Below are positions 12,032 through 23,794 of a stretch of DNA of 64,000 nt, piece by piece. The stretch comes from Arachnopeziza araneosa (taxonomy: Eukaryota > Ascomycota > Leotiomycetes > Helotiales > Arachnopezizaceae): contig QYAI01000038.1 of the NCBI GenBank assembly GCA_003988855.1, positions 1 through 64,000 on the forward strand, given 5' to 3'. The notes under the pieces are model-generated. The model saw only the letters and a program-made list of their open reading frames with translations. It did not search any database and was not told where the DNA came from. The position numbers were made by a program, and so were the translations under genes. The number at the start of each line of letters is the position of its first letter. Position 1 is the stretch's first letter.

Positions 12032-15000
12032 TCACAACTCTGTACTCTGCTCTCTCGCTCTGGGAACAGCCGGGATACTGCCTTCATCTGAACTTTCCGT
12101 CATTTTAGGGTCATAATCATCTCCCTGTCTGCTCCCGTTCGCACTGCTATGCATATATGCATGGACGGCCCGCCCCCATCCCTTTCTCCATTTACCTGGC
12201 GTTTGTTGTTCGCTCGGTTCATCATTTTCGGACTCTTCAGAATCGTCAGACTCTTCAGATTTGTCAGACTCGAGTTGAGTTGGCGCATCAAGATCTATGC
12301 TTTCCGTATCATGAAAACTTCCACCGTTTACCATTTCTTCGTCTTCATTTTCATCGCGTTCGCCTAAAATTTTTGGTTCCCCGTCTTCCTCGTCTTCCTC
12401 GTCTTCCTCATCTTCCTCATCTTCCTCATCTTCCTCATCTTCCTCATCTTCCTCATCTTCGTCTTCTTCATCGGCTTCATCGGCTTTATCAAGTATAAAG
12501 GTGTTGGCTTTGGGGGTCGGCTCTTCGTCGTCTCCTGATTCAGACGTAGAGGAAGAATTAGATGAGTCGGAAGAAGAAGCCATTGGGCTATCAGGCGCGA
12601 TTTCTAGCTGTGCATTGGCTGAATCTTCCTGGTCTTCTGATTCGGAGGTAGATGAAGTATTGGATGAGTCCGAAGAAGAAGCCGTCAGACCATCAGGCGT
12701 GATAACTCGTTGTACATTGGTTGTATCTTCTTCGCCTTCCGATTCGGACGTCGAGGAGCTATTGGACGAGTGCGTAGAAGAAGCCGTTGGGTCATCAGGT
12801 GTGATATCTCGTTGGTTTTTGGTGGGATCTTCGTCAAGGTCCATATCATCACCTTCAAATATCTCCTCCAAGTCGCCGTTCTGATGTACTTCAAGCCCCA
12901 AATCTTGTTCTAGGTCCGGTTCATGTTCAGGCTCAGTCTCTACTTCAGGCTGAGATTCTTCATCACTTTCAACCTTCTCTTCACTCAGGAATTTCTTCCC
13001 CTTATTCGCCTTTAGAGCCGGTTTCTTTGCAGTCCGAGCCTGACCTTCTCCTCTCGCCTTCCCCTTCCCCTTTTTCCCCTTCCCATTTTTCAGACTCTCG
13101 AAAGCGCCTGTAAACTCGTCACTCATCTCCACACTAGCATCTCCATTGGTAGGCTCCTGGCTCGCATTATGGTCCTGCTCTCTCATCATTTCTCTCAACT
13201 TCCTCCTTCTCTTCCCATTCATAGGCTGTGGCATAGGGCTCGCAATATCTTTGCGTTCCATTTCATCAATCATAGCCATTTTTCTTCTTCTTCCAAATCC
13301 AGGCTCGCTTGGCCCCTCGCCATTACCCTCAAGCTCTTTCTGCACAACCTGCATTCTAGACGTCTGTTTGATGGCTCTGGCTGCCTTCTCTTTCTGGCTT
13401 GATCGACGAAATTCAAATCCTGGGGGCTCATCAGGAGAAGCTGTCTCAAAGGCATCGATGAGCCAATCAACGAGCTCTTTCAGCTTGTACTCGTCATGAT
13501 CAGGTACTTGCTCCTTCATATCTCGAAAAGCCACTCTCAGTGCCATTTTAGGTCCGACACCTTCTTTCTGAATCTTTCTCCAAGGAATCTTCCCTTCCCT
13601 GCCTGCGCCCCAATCTCGAATGGCATACAAGAGATTTAACTTGTCGCTCGCATTCATTGAATCAACCTCTTCCTCTGCTTTTCCAAGGCGCCATTTGACT
13701 TCCGTGACAGGTTGCTCCGCAACGGGATCCTCAATATCACTTTCTTCTCGGTCTTTGATTTGTTTCCATTTGGTACTACATTGGAGCCTACTTCTTGTGC
13801 GGCCCATTTTCTGACTGATAATATTCCAATCAATCAAACTTTCAGCTTCCGTAGTACCTTTCTTGGCTAGTGGTTGCAATTCCCGGATCGATTCCAAAAC
13901 CTCTGCCACTACAGTACGAAGTATCTCCTCTTCTTCGCGATCCCACTGATCTCTGCGCATCTTCTCGCCACAAACAAGATAATTCCTCCATCTATCTCTA
14001 CAATCCTCAGGGAATCGATTCATAGCCTGCGCAATCTCCTTCCATTTTCCAGGATTTTGTTCATAAAGAGTCCTTAACTCTCCATCCTGTTCTTCGGTAA
14101 ACGAGCCACGTTCGAAGTTATGGTATTTCCGCCGACAGGCATTGATAACCTTCGCCCGAGGGGTGTCAGACGCCTCCTCACATATGAAGTTAAACATCTC
14201 CTTCACAGCTGCATCCCTGGTAGGATCGGATTGAATCAACTCATTCATCGAAAACTGAGTAAGATCATTCTGGTCCCTCCATGACTCCGCCGCAGCGTAA
14301 ATAGTCTCATATTCTTCGGCGGTAAGTCGTCCAGTCTTTACCGATGGAGCGGATTTCTTCTTCGGCTTAGGTTTCGTTTTCGGTGTTGAGGGAGATTTTG
14401 GAGTCTTCGGAGTTTTTGATTTAGAACTCCGATTCTGTGGCGTCTTGGAGTTAGATTGTTCTGGCTCATCAACTGGCAAACGCCGTTTTTGGCGTTCGGT
14501 GGATCTTGGTTCTTCTGGTTCTGGTTCTGGTTCGGGCTGAAAATCAGAGACGTCACCATCTTCCCACTGGGGGTTCAGAGGGTCAGCAATGGGTTCCGGT
14601 TCTTTTCTTGCCGAGAATAATTCAACACGGGGCATTCGTTTTGGGTTTATCGGTGTGAATTTGGGCGTTGCCCTTCTTGGCTGCTGTTGTAGCCTGGCTA
14701 CAGCACTTGGCTGTCCAATATCTTCATCGCGATGCGTGCTCAAGGCGTTTTCAAGTCCTTCCATAGAGCCAGATCTTGACCTCTCGTGCTCTGATGTGAA
14801 ACCAAAGTTCCGCAGATCAGAGCCGCCACTATGAGCACTTCTCTTAGCTTTCTTGTTGGGCTGGGTAGCAACATCAGAGGCTTTCCGCTTGCCTAAAGCT
14901 TTCTTCGATGGAGGTAGAATAGGCTCCGGTTCTTCAGGCTCGGTGTTCCTTTGCGGTTGAGCAGAAGTCGGTGCATCATCTTGGGTATAGGGTTGTGTTT

Positions 15001-15983
15001 GACGATGATAATGCGCTGGAGTAAGAGGCTGATGCAGCGGTGCAGCAGAATCATCGTCATCTTCGGCAAAAGTTTGATTTTCCTGAGAAGAGAGTCTGGT
15101 CTTCTTCTTCGCCTTCTCAAGTTTAGCTGGGAGAGCAGCTAGCCCAGGTGGAATCAATTCCGTATCAGAGGCCTGCTCCTCGGAAGATTTCCGATGTGAT
15201 GGCTTCGCAAAGGACTTTTGTTCTGCTGCCATAACAACTTCCTCCGTGATAATTCCATTCGTAGTATCTGGCAATATATATTCCATTTGTAAAGGAGAGT
15301 TTCCCTCATTCTTCCTCTTTCTCGGTCTGCTGGGTTCCTCCAAGACTTCTGTAGGATCCTGATCTCCACTGAGCATGGTCGCATCCTCTTCCACCTCAGC
15401 AGCCGTATCATTCTTCTTTGCCGTGCGTCTTCTCTTTGTTTGAGGCTTCGTTGGCGCATCCTCTTCTAGCGATTTAGATTTTAGATCCTTCCTGACATTC
15501 GTCCTCTTGACAAATCTTCCACCTTTCCCCCGTATTGGAGCTACAGGCTGATGAGTCTCTTCCGACTCCTGCTGCTCTTCCTCTGGATCTGCACTCTGTC
15601 CGGTGACACCATGATCACGTATCGGAACTGTAACCTCGTTGCTCTCTTCCTCTTCGGCATCAACTACCCCTCCTTCCACAATCATATGTCCGTCTGTCTC
15701 GCTCTCCTCCCCCAAACCTTCACCTTCCCTCTGCTCTTCTTCGCCCCGGGCATCCTCATCACCGTCGCGATGGAGATCCAAATTTTCCCTCACATCCGGT
15801 TCTATCGAAATAATCATGAAAGTTAGCTCTCAATTCCAATCGTGATTCCACCCCACCTCCCCAAGTCCAAACTAAATCTAGCTGTTCTCTCAACCCAATT
15901 GAATAAAACTCACCAGGAGATTCTTCCTCTTGCTTGATTGCTGGAGCTGGCTGGCTCGAGAAGAACCGCTTGAACACATTCAT
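12032..15983 (-). CDS. Reb1/TTF-I-type Myb DNA-binding protein
   Basis: Two exons (15983-15914 and 15801-12032; 112-bp intron, GTGAGT to ATAG) give 1279 aa. Residues about 588-632 form a Myb/SANT repeat (SFTEEQDGELRTLY ... WKEIAQAMNRFPEDCRDRWRNYL). A second, divergent repeat spans about 638-705 (QWDREEEEILRTVV ... WNIISQKMGRTRSRLQCSTKW). A helical domain precedes them (ACRRKYHNFERG). This arrangement is that of the Reb1/Nsi1/TTF-I group, which binds rDNA terminators and replication fork barriers and some promoters; that role here is inferred from family. The rest is disordered and highly charged. The N-terminal 500 residues are rich in Lys/Glu/Pro, and there is a K/R-rich segment (KSKTPKTPKSPSTPKTK) just before the DNA-binding part. 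The C-terminal tail has three 34-residue repeats and a long EED run. Probably nuclear or nucleolar. The gene lies just downstream of, and on the same strand as, the 1755-aa gene. Confidence 0.9.
12383..12460 (-). repeat. 9-bp coding repeat, (Glu-Glu-Asp)n
   Basis: About nine tandem TCTTCCTCA/G units, read on the minus strand as Glu-Glu-Asp runs in the tail of the Reb1-like protein (about residues 1138-1163). In-frame triplet-based repeats of this sort commonly vary in length between strains. Confidence 0.9.
12510..12815 (-). repeat. Three 102-bp coding tandem repeats
   Basis: SSTSES followed by an acidic and then an xITPDxxTASSSDSSN segment recurs every 34 residues in the Reb1-like tail. The matching DNA landmark GATTCxGAxGT occurs at 12537, 12639 and 12741, exactly 102 bp apart. 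The units are diverged, so the duplication is not new. Confidence 0.85.
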
Positions 15984-16215
15984 GTTGAGCGTGAGGTGAC
16001 CATCATTGGTGCACTTGTTTTGGGAGAGCTACGTCGCGTCTAGAAATTTCACGCGATCTGACGGACGAAACTTTATTTCAGCACGTGACCATCTCAAGGT
16101 CTCTATGATCAAAGAGGTTGTTAGGATATCATTATTATCTGTTTACTATACATATTCATACAGCATTTCTCCATTATCGTGTCATCATATTCCCTCAACA
16201 AGCGGAGTCCACAAT

Positions 16216-19200
16216 CTATCCCCAGGTCTTCTCCTCATCGTCACTACTATCACTACTCTCGTCCCACATCTTGGTGGTCCCTCCTGCCTTCTTAAGGGCC
16301 AATCTTCTCGACTTCTCTTTAAGCTTCCACATGATCTTATGTTCCTTCTCTGCCAACACCTTCTTTCTCATCCTATGAGTCAATGCGGTAGAGACGTAGA
16401 TTTCCTCTTGGATTAGACTCTCTCGACGGTTGAACAGCCCCCCTCTTCTCCCCTTCCTCGGTCCCTGTGACACAGCAGTTCTAAATACTGCTCTATCACT
16501 TAGTCTCTTCTCACTAACCAAACTAGTTCTTTTCGAGTTCCGCTTCTTTCGCCCCAAGGTCTTCAAGTCAAACGTGCTCTTTTGCTTTTCCAATGTTGGT
16601 GCGTATTTGCTGTTGGAGCCAACGCTTGTATTGCGGGATCTGAGAGATGGACCGAAGGAAGCAGTGCTTGGTCGACGCGAGCCAGTCATGAAAAAATTTG
16701 CAAGAGAAGGGGTTGGCTTGATACCTGAGTTAGGTGTTGACGTATTGAAGCTGCTGCTGGCGGATGTGTGCGCGGGAGGATTATAATCGCTTGTGAAAGA
16801 TGAGTTGAATGGCATTGTGGGTGTCTGGAAAGTCGATATTGAAGGGTTCCTAGCTGTTCTTAAATTTGAGGTAGACGCGAAAATATTAGCGGTCTGGAAA
16901 GCCGTGACAGATGAGTCTGCAGTGAAATTGGGAACTGATGCGTTGTAGCTGTCGTTTGCATATAAAGAAAAGGATTGGGCGCTATTTAATGTAGGAGTGT
17001 TGTAGGCAGAGACAGATATGCTATCCTGGCTAGGCTTAACCCTTACAGCTGAAGTTTGAGCGTCGGCATTCAACGTGGAGACCACACTGCCCTTTGTTGA
17101 CAAAGGATTATGCTTCAAGTCCGTAGAGCTCTTGGCTTTTCTCAACCCTTCCTTCTTCTTTTGCTTCTGCTCTTTTTCAAGATCTTCCCAATCATCAATG
17201 GGAATAATGACTCTCTCATAATTGTTGTTTACTGTAAGATTAAATGGAATCTGAATTTCCATACTCTCATTTTCATTGACATCTCTAAACTCATCCGCTT
17301 CAGCTTGAGAGAGTGGGAAGACATCGGCAAGTCGCTTTACTTGACCTCTTTCAATATTTGGCGGCATTTTCTTCTGTTTGGATTTTGTGCGTGCAGGAAA
17401 CCGGAATTGCGCTGGTATGTTTATTGTTGGGCTCTTAGATGTAACATCTTCAACGGGGCGTTCTTTCTCGGTCATAGTTGTGGTTTCGATTGAAAGGTCT
17501 TCCTTAGTTATGGCTGTGGCTTCCCCTGGACTCTTTTCTTCATTAGTAGCTGTGACTGCAACTGGACGCCCTTTCTCAGCTGAAGCAATAACCTCAACAT
17601 CCTTAGGATTAAAGATTGAATAGTCGGGTTGAACAAGGCGAACAACTCGATTCTCCTTGCTTGTCTTCCATGCAATCAGTCTTGCCCTTCGTTTTGCCAT
17701 AATATCATTCCACTGTTCAGGAGTAGCATCCTCGAGAAGAATTTCTTCATCTGAGGTAGTATAAGGTAGATGAACGATAATTCCACCGTCATTCATTTTT
17801 TGGGGTCGACTTCCGTCGTCTGCTCTCTGAATCCATGGTGAGATTTTTTCTCCAAATCGCCCGCCTACGGGCTCCCATTCCTTCCACTTCTCTTCCTCGC
17901 CCTCCCTCACCTCGTATGTCGGGATTCTTGGAACCGGATTATCGGAATTTCTTGAAATATGCGGAGGTAATGGCTTTGCTTCTTTCGTATTCTCTTCATT
18001 CGACCACTCCTTGAACAATTTGGGACGACTAATGATACCCTTCAACTTTCCTTCAAGAGATCGAGCCAGGTTGGGAGGGTTCTTTTCTTTCCTAAGCCAC
18101 GCCTCCCATTTCATCTGCTGTCGAGGGAGGTCTCTCTCGGCATAATTATGTCTGTACTTCCATGGGACGTTCTGGAGTCGAGTTTCATCTACCACTGCAG
18201 GCCATGTATCGAAATCAGAACTTTTCTCCGTCAACTCTGGCGCGGTTTGTGGTCGAGAAGGAACGAAAGAGGCTTCGTCTAACTTCTTTTGGGCTTTTCT
18301 ATCTTTCTTCGACGCTTTACTACTATTGATTGAAGGCTTGTTGTTGTTATTTGGAGCTTTGATATCAATCAGGTTGTCAGTGCCGAGGCTCAATTCGAAG
18401 TCATCAACAGGAGTTGGATCCGATATTTTCAACTTGGTACTGCTTTTGGATTTCAGTGATAGATTGCTGGCTTTCTTTTGGAGTCTTCTCGGCTTCATCT
18501 CAGGCGTGCTAGGAGCAAACGCTTCCACGACTGTTTGTGGTGAAGTATCTGACTTCTTCTCAACAGTATCAGCACCTTCAGCCTTATAAGATGTGTACTC
18601 AATGCCTAGTGCATCTGGTGTTGCGCGATGGACCATGTCAGTCATTGATTTTGCTTTTCTAAGAGCCCCTTTTAGGCTTGCTAGACTTGGTGTCTTTCTG
18701 ACTTTTCCTCCTTCTTTTTGAATTATCTCAGCACCAAGCTCTGTGGGTTGCCACTCATTCTCTAGGAATTTGCCTCCATCATTTGGAAGTAGCGGATTTG
18801 GCGTTAACAGAAGCGGAGGTGATTTGACGCTAGCAGGCTGAACAACCATATGACCTGTCCAATTGCGACCCAAGTTCTTAAAATAGCCTCCAAAGCCAGT
18901 AGTCTCGCCTGGGCGGTTCTTGAGAATAGGTTTAGGAGGTTGAATTGTGCTAATAGGAGGCGGTCGCTTTCGAGACTGTGAGCCAGATGTTGATGGCCGA
19001 AGGTCATCACTTGATGAACGAGCTTTGCTTGGAGAGGTGAAAGAGACCTTCCGGTGCAGGTGAGATGCGAAGAAATTCTTCCGACTCGAGTCTGATGTCG
19101 AGGGACGCTTTATCTCGTCGCTAGATTTTTTGGGTGAGTTAGTTGGTGTTGTTTTTTGACGCCGCAACGAGTCAAACTTTCTCTTGGGTGTTTTTGATTT

Positions 19201-21589
19201 ATCCATCTCTGGAGTAGTTGCGTCTGGAGATGGTGAATTGTCCTGAGCAGTAGTAGGTGTTAAAGCGTTGATAGATGCTTGGTCAGACGGCTTTTTAGGT
19301 ATTGTGGAATCAGACTCATTATTCACTTGCAAACTTTCGTCGTCAGTCATCTGTCTTGGAGGTAAAAGAGGCGCGCCGTAAAGTACTCCATTAGTAGACG
19401 GATATGCAATCATGCTTGCATCAGATTTATCTCTGGAATTTGAAGAATTCTTTGTTTGTATTCGATTGAGAGAGGCTGAACTTTGATTTGATGGCTTTTC
19501 GTTGTCTATAGATCGTTTTAGATCATCTGCAGATTCTCCTTGCTTAGCTAAGCTTAATTCACCGTCGATTTTCGAGGCTTGAGCACTTTTGTTGCGTGGA
19601 GGAGATGAATTGATAAAGTTGTTGGGGACTGGTGCCGGTGGGGAAGCCTGCTTTTGGATGAAGCTTGTATCAGATTTGTCGCTTGATGCTGCGGATGATT
19701 TCGCCCCTTTGGAATGCTTGAGAGAACTCATGCTTGGTTTCTTCGTAAGATCAGGCTCAGATTTCTTTGACTCGCGGGTGAATTCTTCGACTGATCCAAA
19801 TGTTGCCGCTTTAGATAACTTTGTTTTTCCAGCACTTGTGTCCTCAATACTGAGATTAACTTTTGATTTACCTCCCACACCCGCGAGAGGACTTTTCTTG
19901 TCGTCCGTTTCCAACTTAGTCATTTTCTGTATTTTGAGAGGCGGCGGTACAAACACCGCTGTACTTGGAGAGGGAATCGGAATATCAGGAGGTGGCAGAC
20001 TTGATATTTCTCGAAGCTTCGTGAACTCGGCATGCTTTGCTGCTTCTGAGTTTGGGTATACGAATTCAGTTGGCCGTGAGAATGATCGAATACGATCGGC
20101 CACGGCACGAAGCTCTTCTGGCTCAGAAGGCTGCGGAGATGAATGACTAAAAGAATTTCCAACATCGCGAGCAGCTCTGGATTCACTAGAGACAGATGCA
20201 CTGTCCTCTGTTGTTTTGTGTTTCCTGTGCGAACCCAGAGCATGAAAGCGGCTTCTAATGCTGGTCATTGATACTACTGACTTCAGTGTTGGTGTTGGTG
20301 ATTGCCTTGTGGGGTCTGTTGAGATTTCCAGCTTGCTATCAGCTTCATCGGTGTTCTCGGGGGAGGTGGGTGAGACCCCAAGCCTATCATCGGACGTATT
20401 GTTGTTCTTAGATCGGAAAAATTCGATTCCGTACACCAATTCTGCTTTGGTTCTCATCCTCTCAGCTAGACTTAAATATTCCTCTAATCTCCATCTTACA
20501 GCTGCATAATTATGACGGTTGTCTCGCATAAGCATCTTCTTTTCAAATTCAAGAATTGGACGACGAGTCCCCGTTTTCTCCATTGCTGTAAAGTATTGGA
20601 AAAATGTTGCTCGGTGTTGCCTTAAAGTTTTTGGAATGATTCTATCATTGGGTAAATCTTGTTCTCCGGGAGGGAATAAAGTGTTGAGCATTGCCAGCTC
20701 GTTCTTTTTATCTGTGTGGTTCTTAAGGACAGAGATCATTGTCTTTGCTTTATTAGCCATGTCGTCTGGTTAAGAGAAAGATATTACCTACCCAAATTCG
20801 CAAATCGACATACAATGAAGCATAAAGAAATTCAATTTCTAGTTCAGCCTTTTCAGTTTCTTCAATCCATTTCAAAGCATCTGGATCATCACTCAGGACC
20901 TCTATCCAGTCGCTCTCTGATATGTTTAGATTCTTTGCCGCTTGCCTAAGTTTTGATCGACGTGCATATTCCAGATCTCGTAGATAGTCAATGGCTTTCA
21001 ACGCCTGGTCAAAATTCGCGTCGTCGTAATTCAAGCGAAATGCTGTTTGGAGACAGATATCTCTAGCTGCGCTTAGTGGAATACCTGATGCCTCATCGTC
21101 CTTGTCCTTGCTTTCTTTACTAGGAGCGACAGCAGCATTGTATTCCTTAAAAACCTCATCAAACAAAACGTCGTTACCGGCATCCATATACCGATCATCT
21201 GGATGCTTGTCGGTTCGCGCTTCAGAAGCTTGGGATCCAGCTGCACCTTTTATTTGTTTAAGGCTTGAAAAGAACCGATTTATGTATTGGCCTTGTGCAT
21301 CATAGTACCACCAACGATGGCACTGGCCCAGAGTGGGCAATTCGCGACCTAGATTTCATAATATTAGCAAGGAAAGTCTTGCACGCGTCGGAGAGGGCGC
21401 GCTACCTCTATTGAATAAAAACATGATGCTGAGTGGCAATTCCCATGTAATAGGTGCTATTAAGAGATGGTGGATTATCCATGGAGGCGTGCTATTGAGT
21501 TTTCCATTTGAAGAGATCGACGTTGCAGGCGAAGATAGAGTTGGTGAGGCGCGTTCCGAGCCTACTGGCGAAGTCGAAGTCGAAGACAT
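16216..21589 (-). CDS. Large conserved-looking protein of unknown function, 1755 aa
   Basis: Three exons are proposed: 21589-21406, 21348-20792 and 20742-16216. The first intron (57 bp, GTAGCG to CTAG) is well supported by frame: RG + RELPTLGQCHRWWYYDAQGQY. The second is less certain. GTAGGT to AAAG (49 bp, CTAAT branch) joins DLRIW to TMISVLKNH in frame, whereas the AG nearer the polypyrimidine tract would make an intron of only 22-26 bp. The first 60 residues are Ser-rich, then hydrophobic (WIIHHLLIAPITWELPLSIMF). Residues 62-450 look folded and mostly helical. A long disordered Ser/Lys/Pro-rich region follows, then conserved-looking blocks (PWKYRHNYAERDLPRQQ, EQWNDIMAKRRARLIAWK). The C terminus is basic and helical (RMRKKVLAEKEHKIMWKLKEK), ending in an acidic SSDSSDDEE. 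No catalytic motif seen. I do not recognise the family; a scaffold or cytoskeletal role would be a guess. Confidence 0.8.
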
Positions 21590-23794
21590 CTTGAAAAAAG
21601 AACCAGGCGTGAAAATTCAAGGCATCAACAAATTAAAAATATACAGTGAATACCAAGTAGTTCCTTCAAACAGGCGCTAGTCGGCAAGAATGAGAAGCCC
21701 TAATGTGAAATTAAGATTGAGGCCAGTGAAGAACATTGTCTAGACGCCAAGAAAACAGGTTATATCATCTACTGTCTCTCTGAAATGCATCTGAGATACA
21801 AAAACAATAGATGAGTCCTGGAGTAATAATCTGGAGCTACAAGCTAACATTTGGCCAGTCCTCAGGGTACTAAATGTCCCATGTGAGCCCAGTCAATAAC
21901 AAGAGATCAAAAAGAAACTAGACAATCAACCGGGAAGTTTGAGATGTGTTTGATGATTGCCAAAGAAAGAGATAATAATCGAAAGATGAAGGAGAAATCA
22001 AAGCAGAAGGAGGGAGGACAGAAACCAAGAACATGAACGGCAGAAGTCTGTGACATGTTGTGGTACCAGGTATTGACTGATAGTTTCCATCTGCTATGAA
22101 GCCCTGAGTTCAAACTACCGTTCTAGGATCCTGTGGATCAGAAAACCTCTTCCGATGAAGTGGTATTCTGAAGCCTCTTGTCTATCTTCCGATTTCGACT
22201 GACAGGGTAGTCCTAACTTGACGTCCAAGGCGGCGCATTAATCTCATGCATAAGTTGTGCAGGACAAGGGTCCTGTGAAGCAGCCCTAGAAATTCCTCAC
22301 CTACAACTGGTTGAGGTCACGGATCGTGCAGAGCATCCCAAGGGCACCATACTTTATGGCATGGAAGCATCAGGCCGAGCACTTTCGGAGTCTACTGTGG
22401 GACCCTGACATCCCGGCGGCAATCATGCTTGTGCGCGCCCAGTCGAGAGCCAGGGTACGATCTCTCCAGCTGATGGAATGCTGTCTTTCCATTCTGAAAG
22501 CAGCTCGGGCCAGTCGTTTGAGTGAAAAAGATCTTCGAATACAGATCTTATTCCTCCGATTTTACGATATCTCCACTGTCTTTTGGTAGAATCTGTTGGT
22601 ATCGCTCCACGATGGACCCTTATCATCGTCAGAGCAAAGGCTGGTTCTCTGACCGTGGAGTTTATCAGCCTTGTCTTCGAAGCATGAAACAGGGAGTTCC
22701 TGCAGGATGTCAAAGTTTGAATCGTTATCAGCCTCTAATCCGGACCTACAAGAAAGAACGGGGCTTTATCATGTTGCAGGATGTCCAGAACCTAGAAAGG
22801 GAGGGGGACACAAGGCCGGGAAATTGAGATTCAGTCGGCTCCCAAAGTTGTCAATTATCAGCTGTCGGAGCCGACGAGAGACCACCAGATTTGTCCATGG
22901 CAGTGGTTGGGCGTGCAGTCCGTGGGGATATGCGGTCCCTGCCTATATGATCGACCAGCAATTTACTCTGCGACAGTCTTGTGGCGTGCGGGTGTATTTA
23001 CAAGTCAAATCTTGTACTTCAATACCGACTCTCGAGGGAGTTGATCTGAAAGAGCCTAAAGTATCTCGTCGTGGACGTCTGGTCAGCTGCAGGTGGTGAC
23101 TTCATGATGGTAAGGAGGACGAGGAGGTGGGCCGATGTACAGGAATGACGATTCTTTGCGGAAGGACAGGGCAGATGTACACCAGATAGAGACAATAGGT
23201 AATTTGATGAATATAGGTGATGGAGACTTTCATTGCTGCGGTGAGTGTCTTTCTGGCGTTGATGTTGCTCTGGTGACCCGCACTCTCCACAGCCGCTACA
23301 CTTCTCCCCCAAGCTTCACTGTTCTTTTAATCTAACCCAAACTTCTTGAGAACCTGCAACAAGCGATACCACAACGAGAGCAGCAAAACTCTGGTTCAAA
23401 CTTGGACTCATACCTCACACCGTTCTTTACCAAGCTCCTTCAAATGTCCATTTCCTCCAAGGAACAGTAAGCGACTCTGCAACAAGGCTTGGAGGGAAGT
23501 ACCGAATTTCAACTACAGATCACACCAGGAGGTCCTTGGAAGTTCAAGGATATTTCATAGTCTCCAAGATATTGGTGTTGATGGTTCCAAAGAAGATTTT
23601 GGAGAGGGAATCCTTCAAGTGAGGTTGACCACACTTCACCTTTCTAGGGATCATCTCCGCTGCCAAGGAAAGTTTCGCGCGCATTCCTTCACAACTCTCT
23701 CCGTCGCGAAACATTCTCTGAACAGCATCGTACTCAATGTCAATACTGCTCTGTTCACCATCAGTCTTCTCCTCTATTGCATATCGATGGCACA
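21590..23794. other. Intergenic, 2.2 kb; possible old coding fragment
   Basis: No intact gene. On the minus strand, 23807-23544 is an 87-codon frame with coding-like composition (SIDIEYDAVQRMFRDGESCEG, MIPRKVKCGQPHLKDS), and the sequence downstream of it (about 23540-23430) reads in pieces such as YFPPSLV and LTVPWRKWTFEG when frames are switched. This may be the remains of a gene, but I cannot name it. The rest (21590-23400) has only short frames. Confidence 0.35.

Noticed and set aside
12149..12884. Plus-strand frames opposite the Reb1-like gene tail
   Set aside because: They are shadows of the acidic repeat (poly-Leu/Pro/His or Ser-rich text) in the reverse direction.
20743..20791. Joining the 1755-aa gene's second and third exons through the AG at the CCAG before ATGGC
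   Set aside because: From the available in-phase donors this would make an intron of about 22 bp, below the working minimum. The 49-bp choice was preferred.
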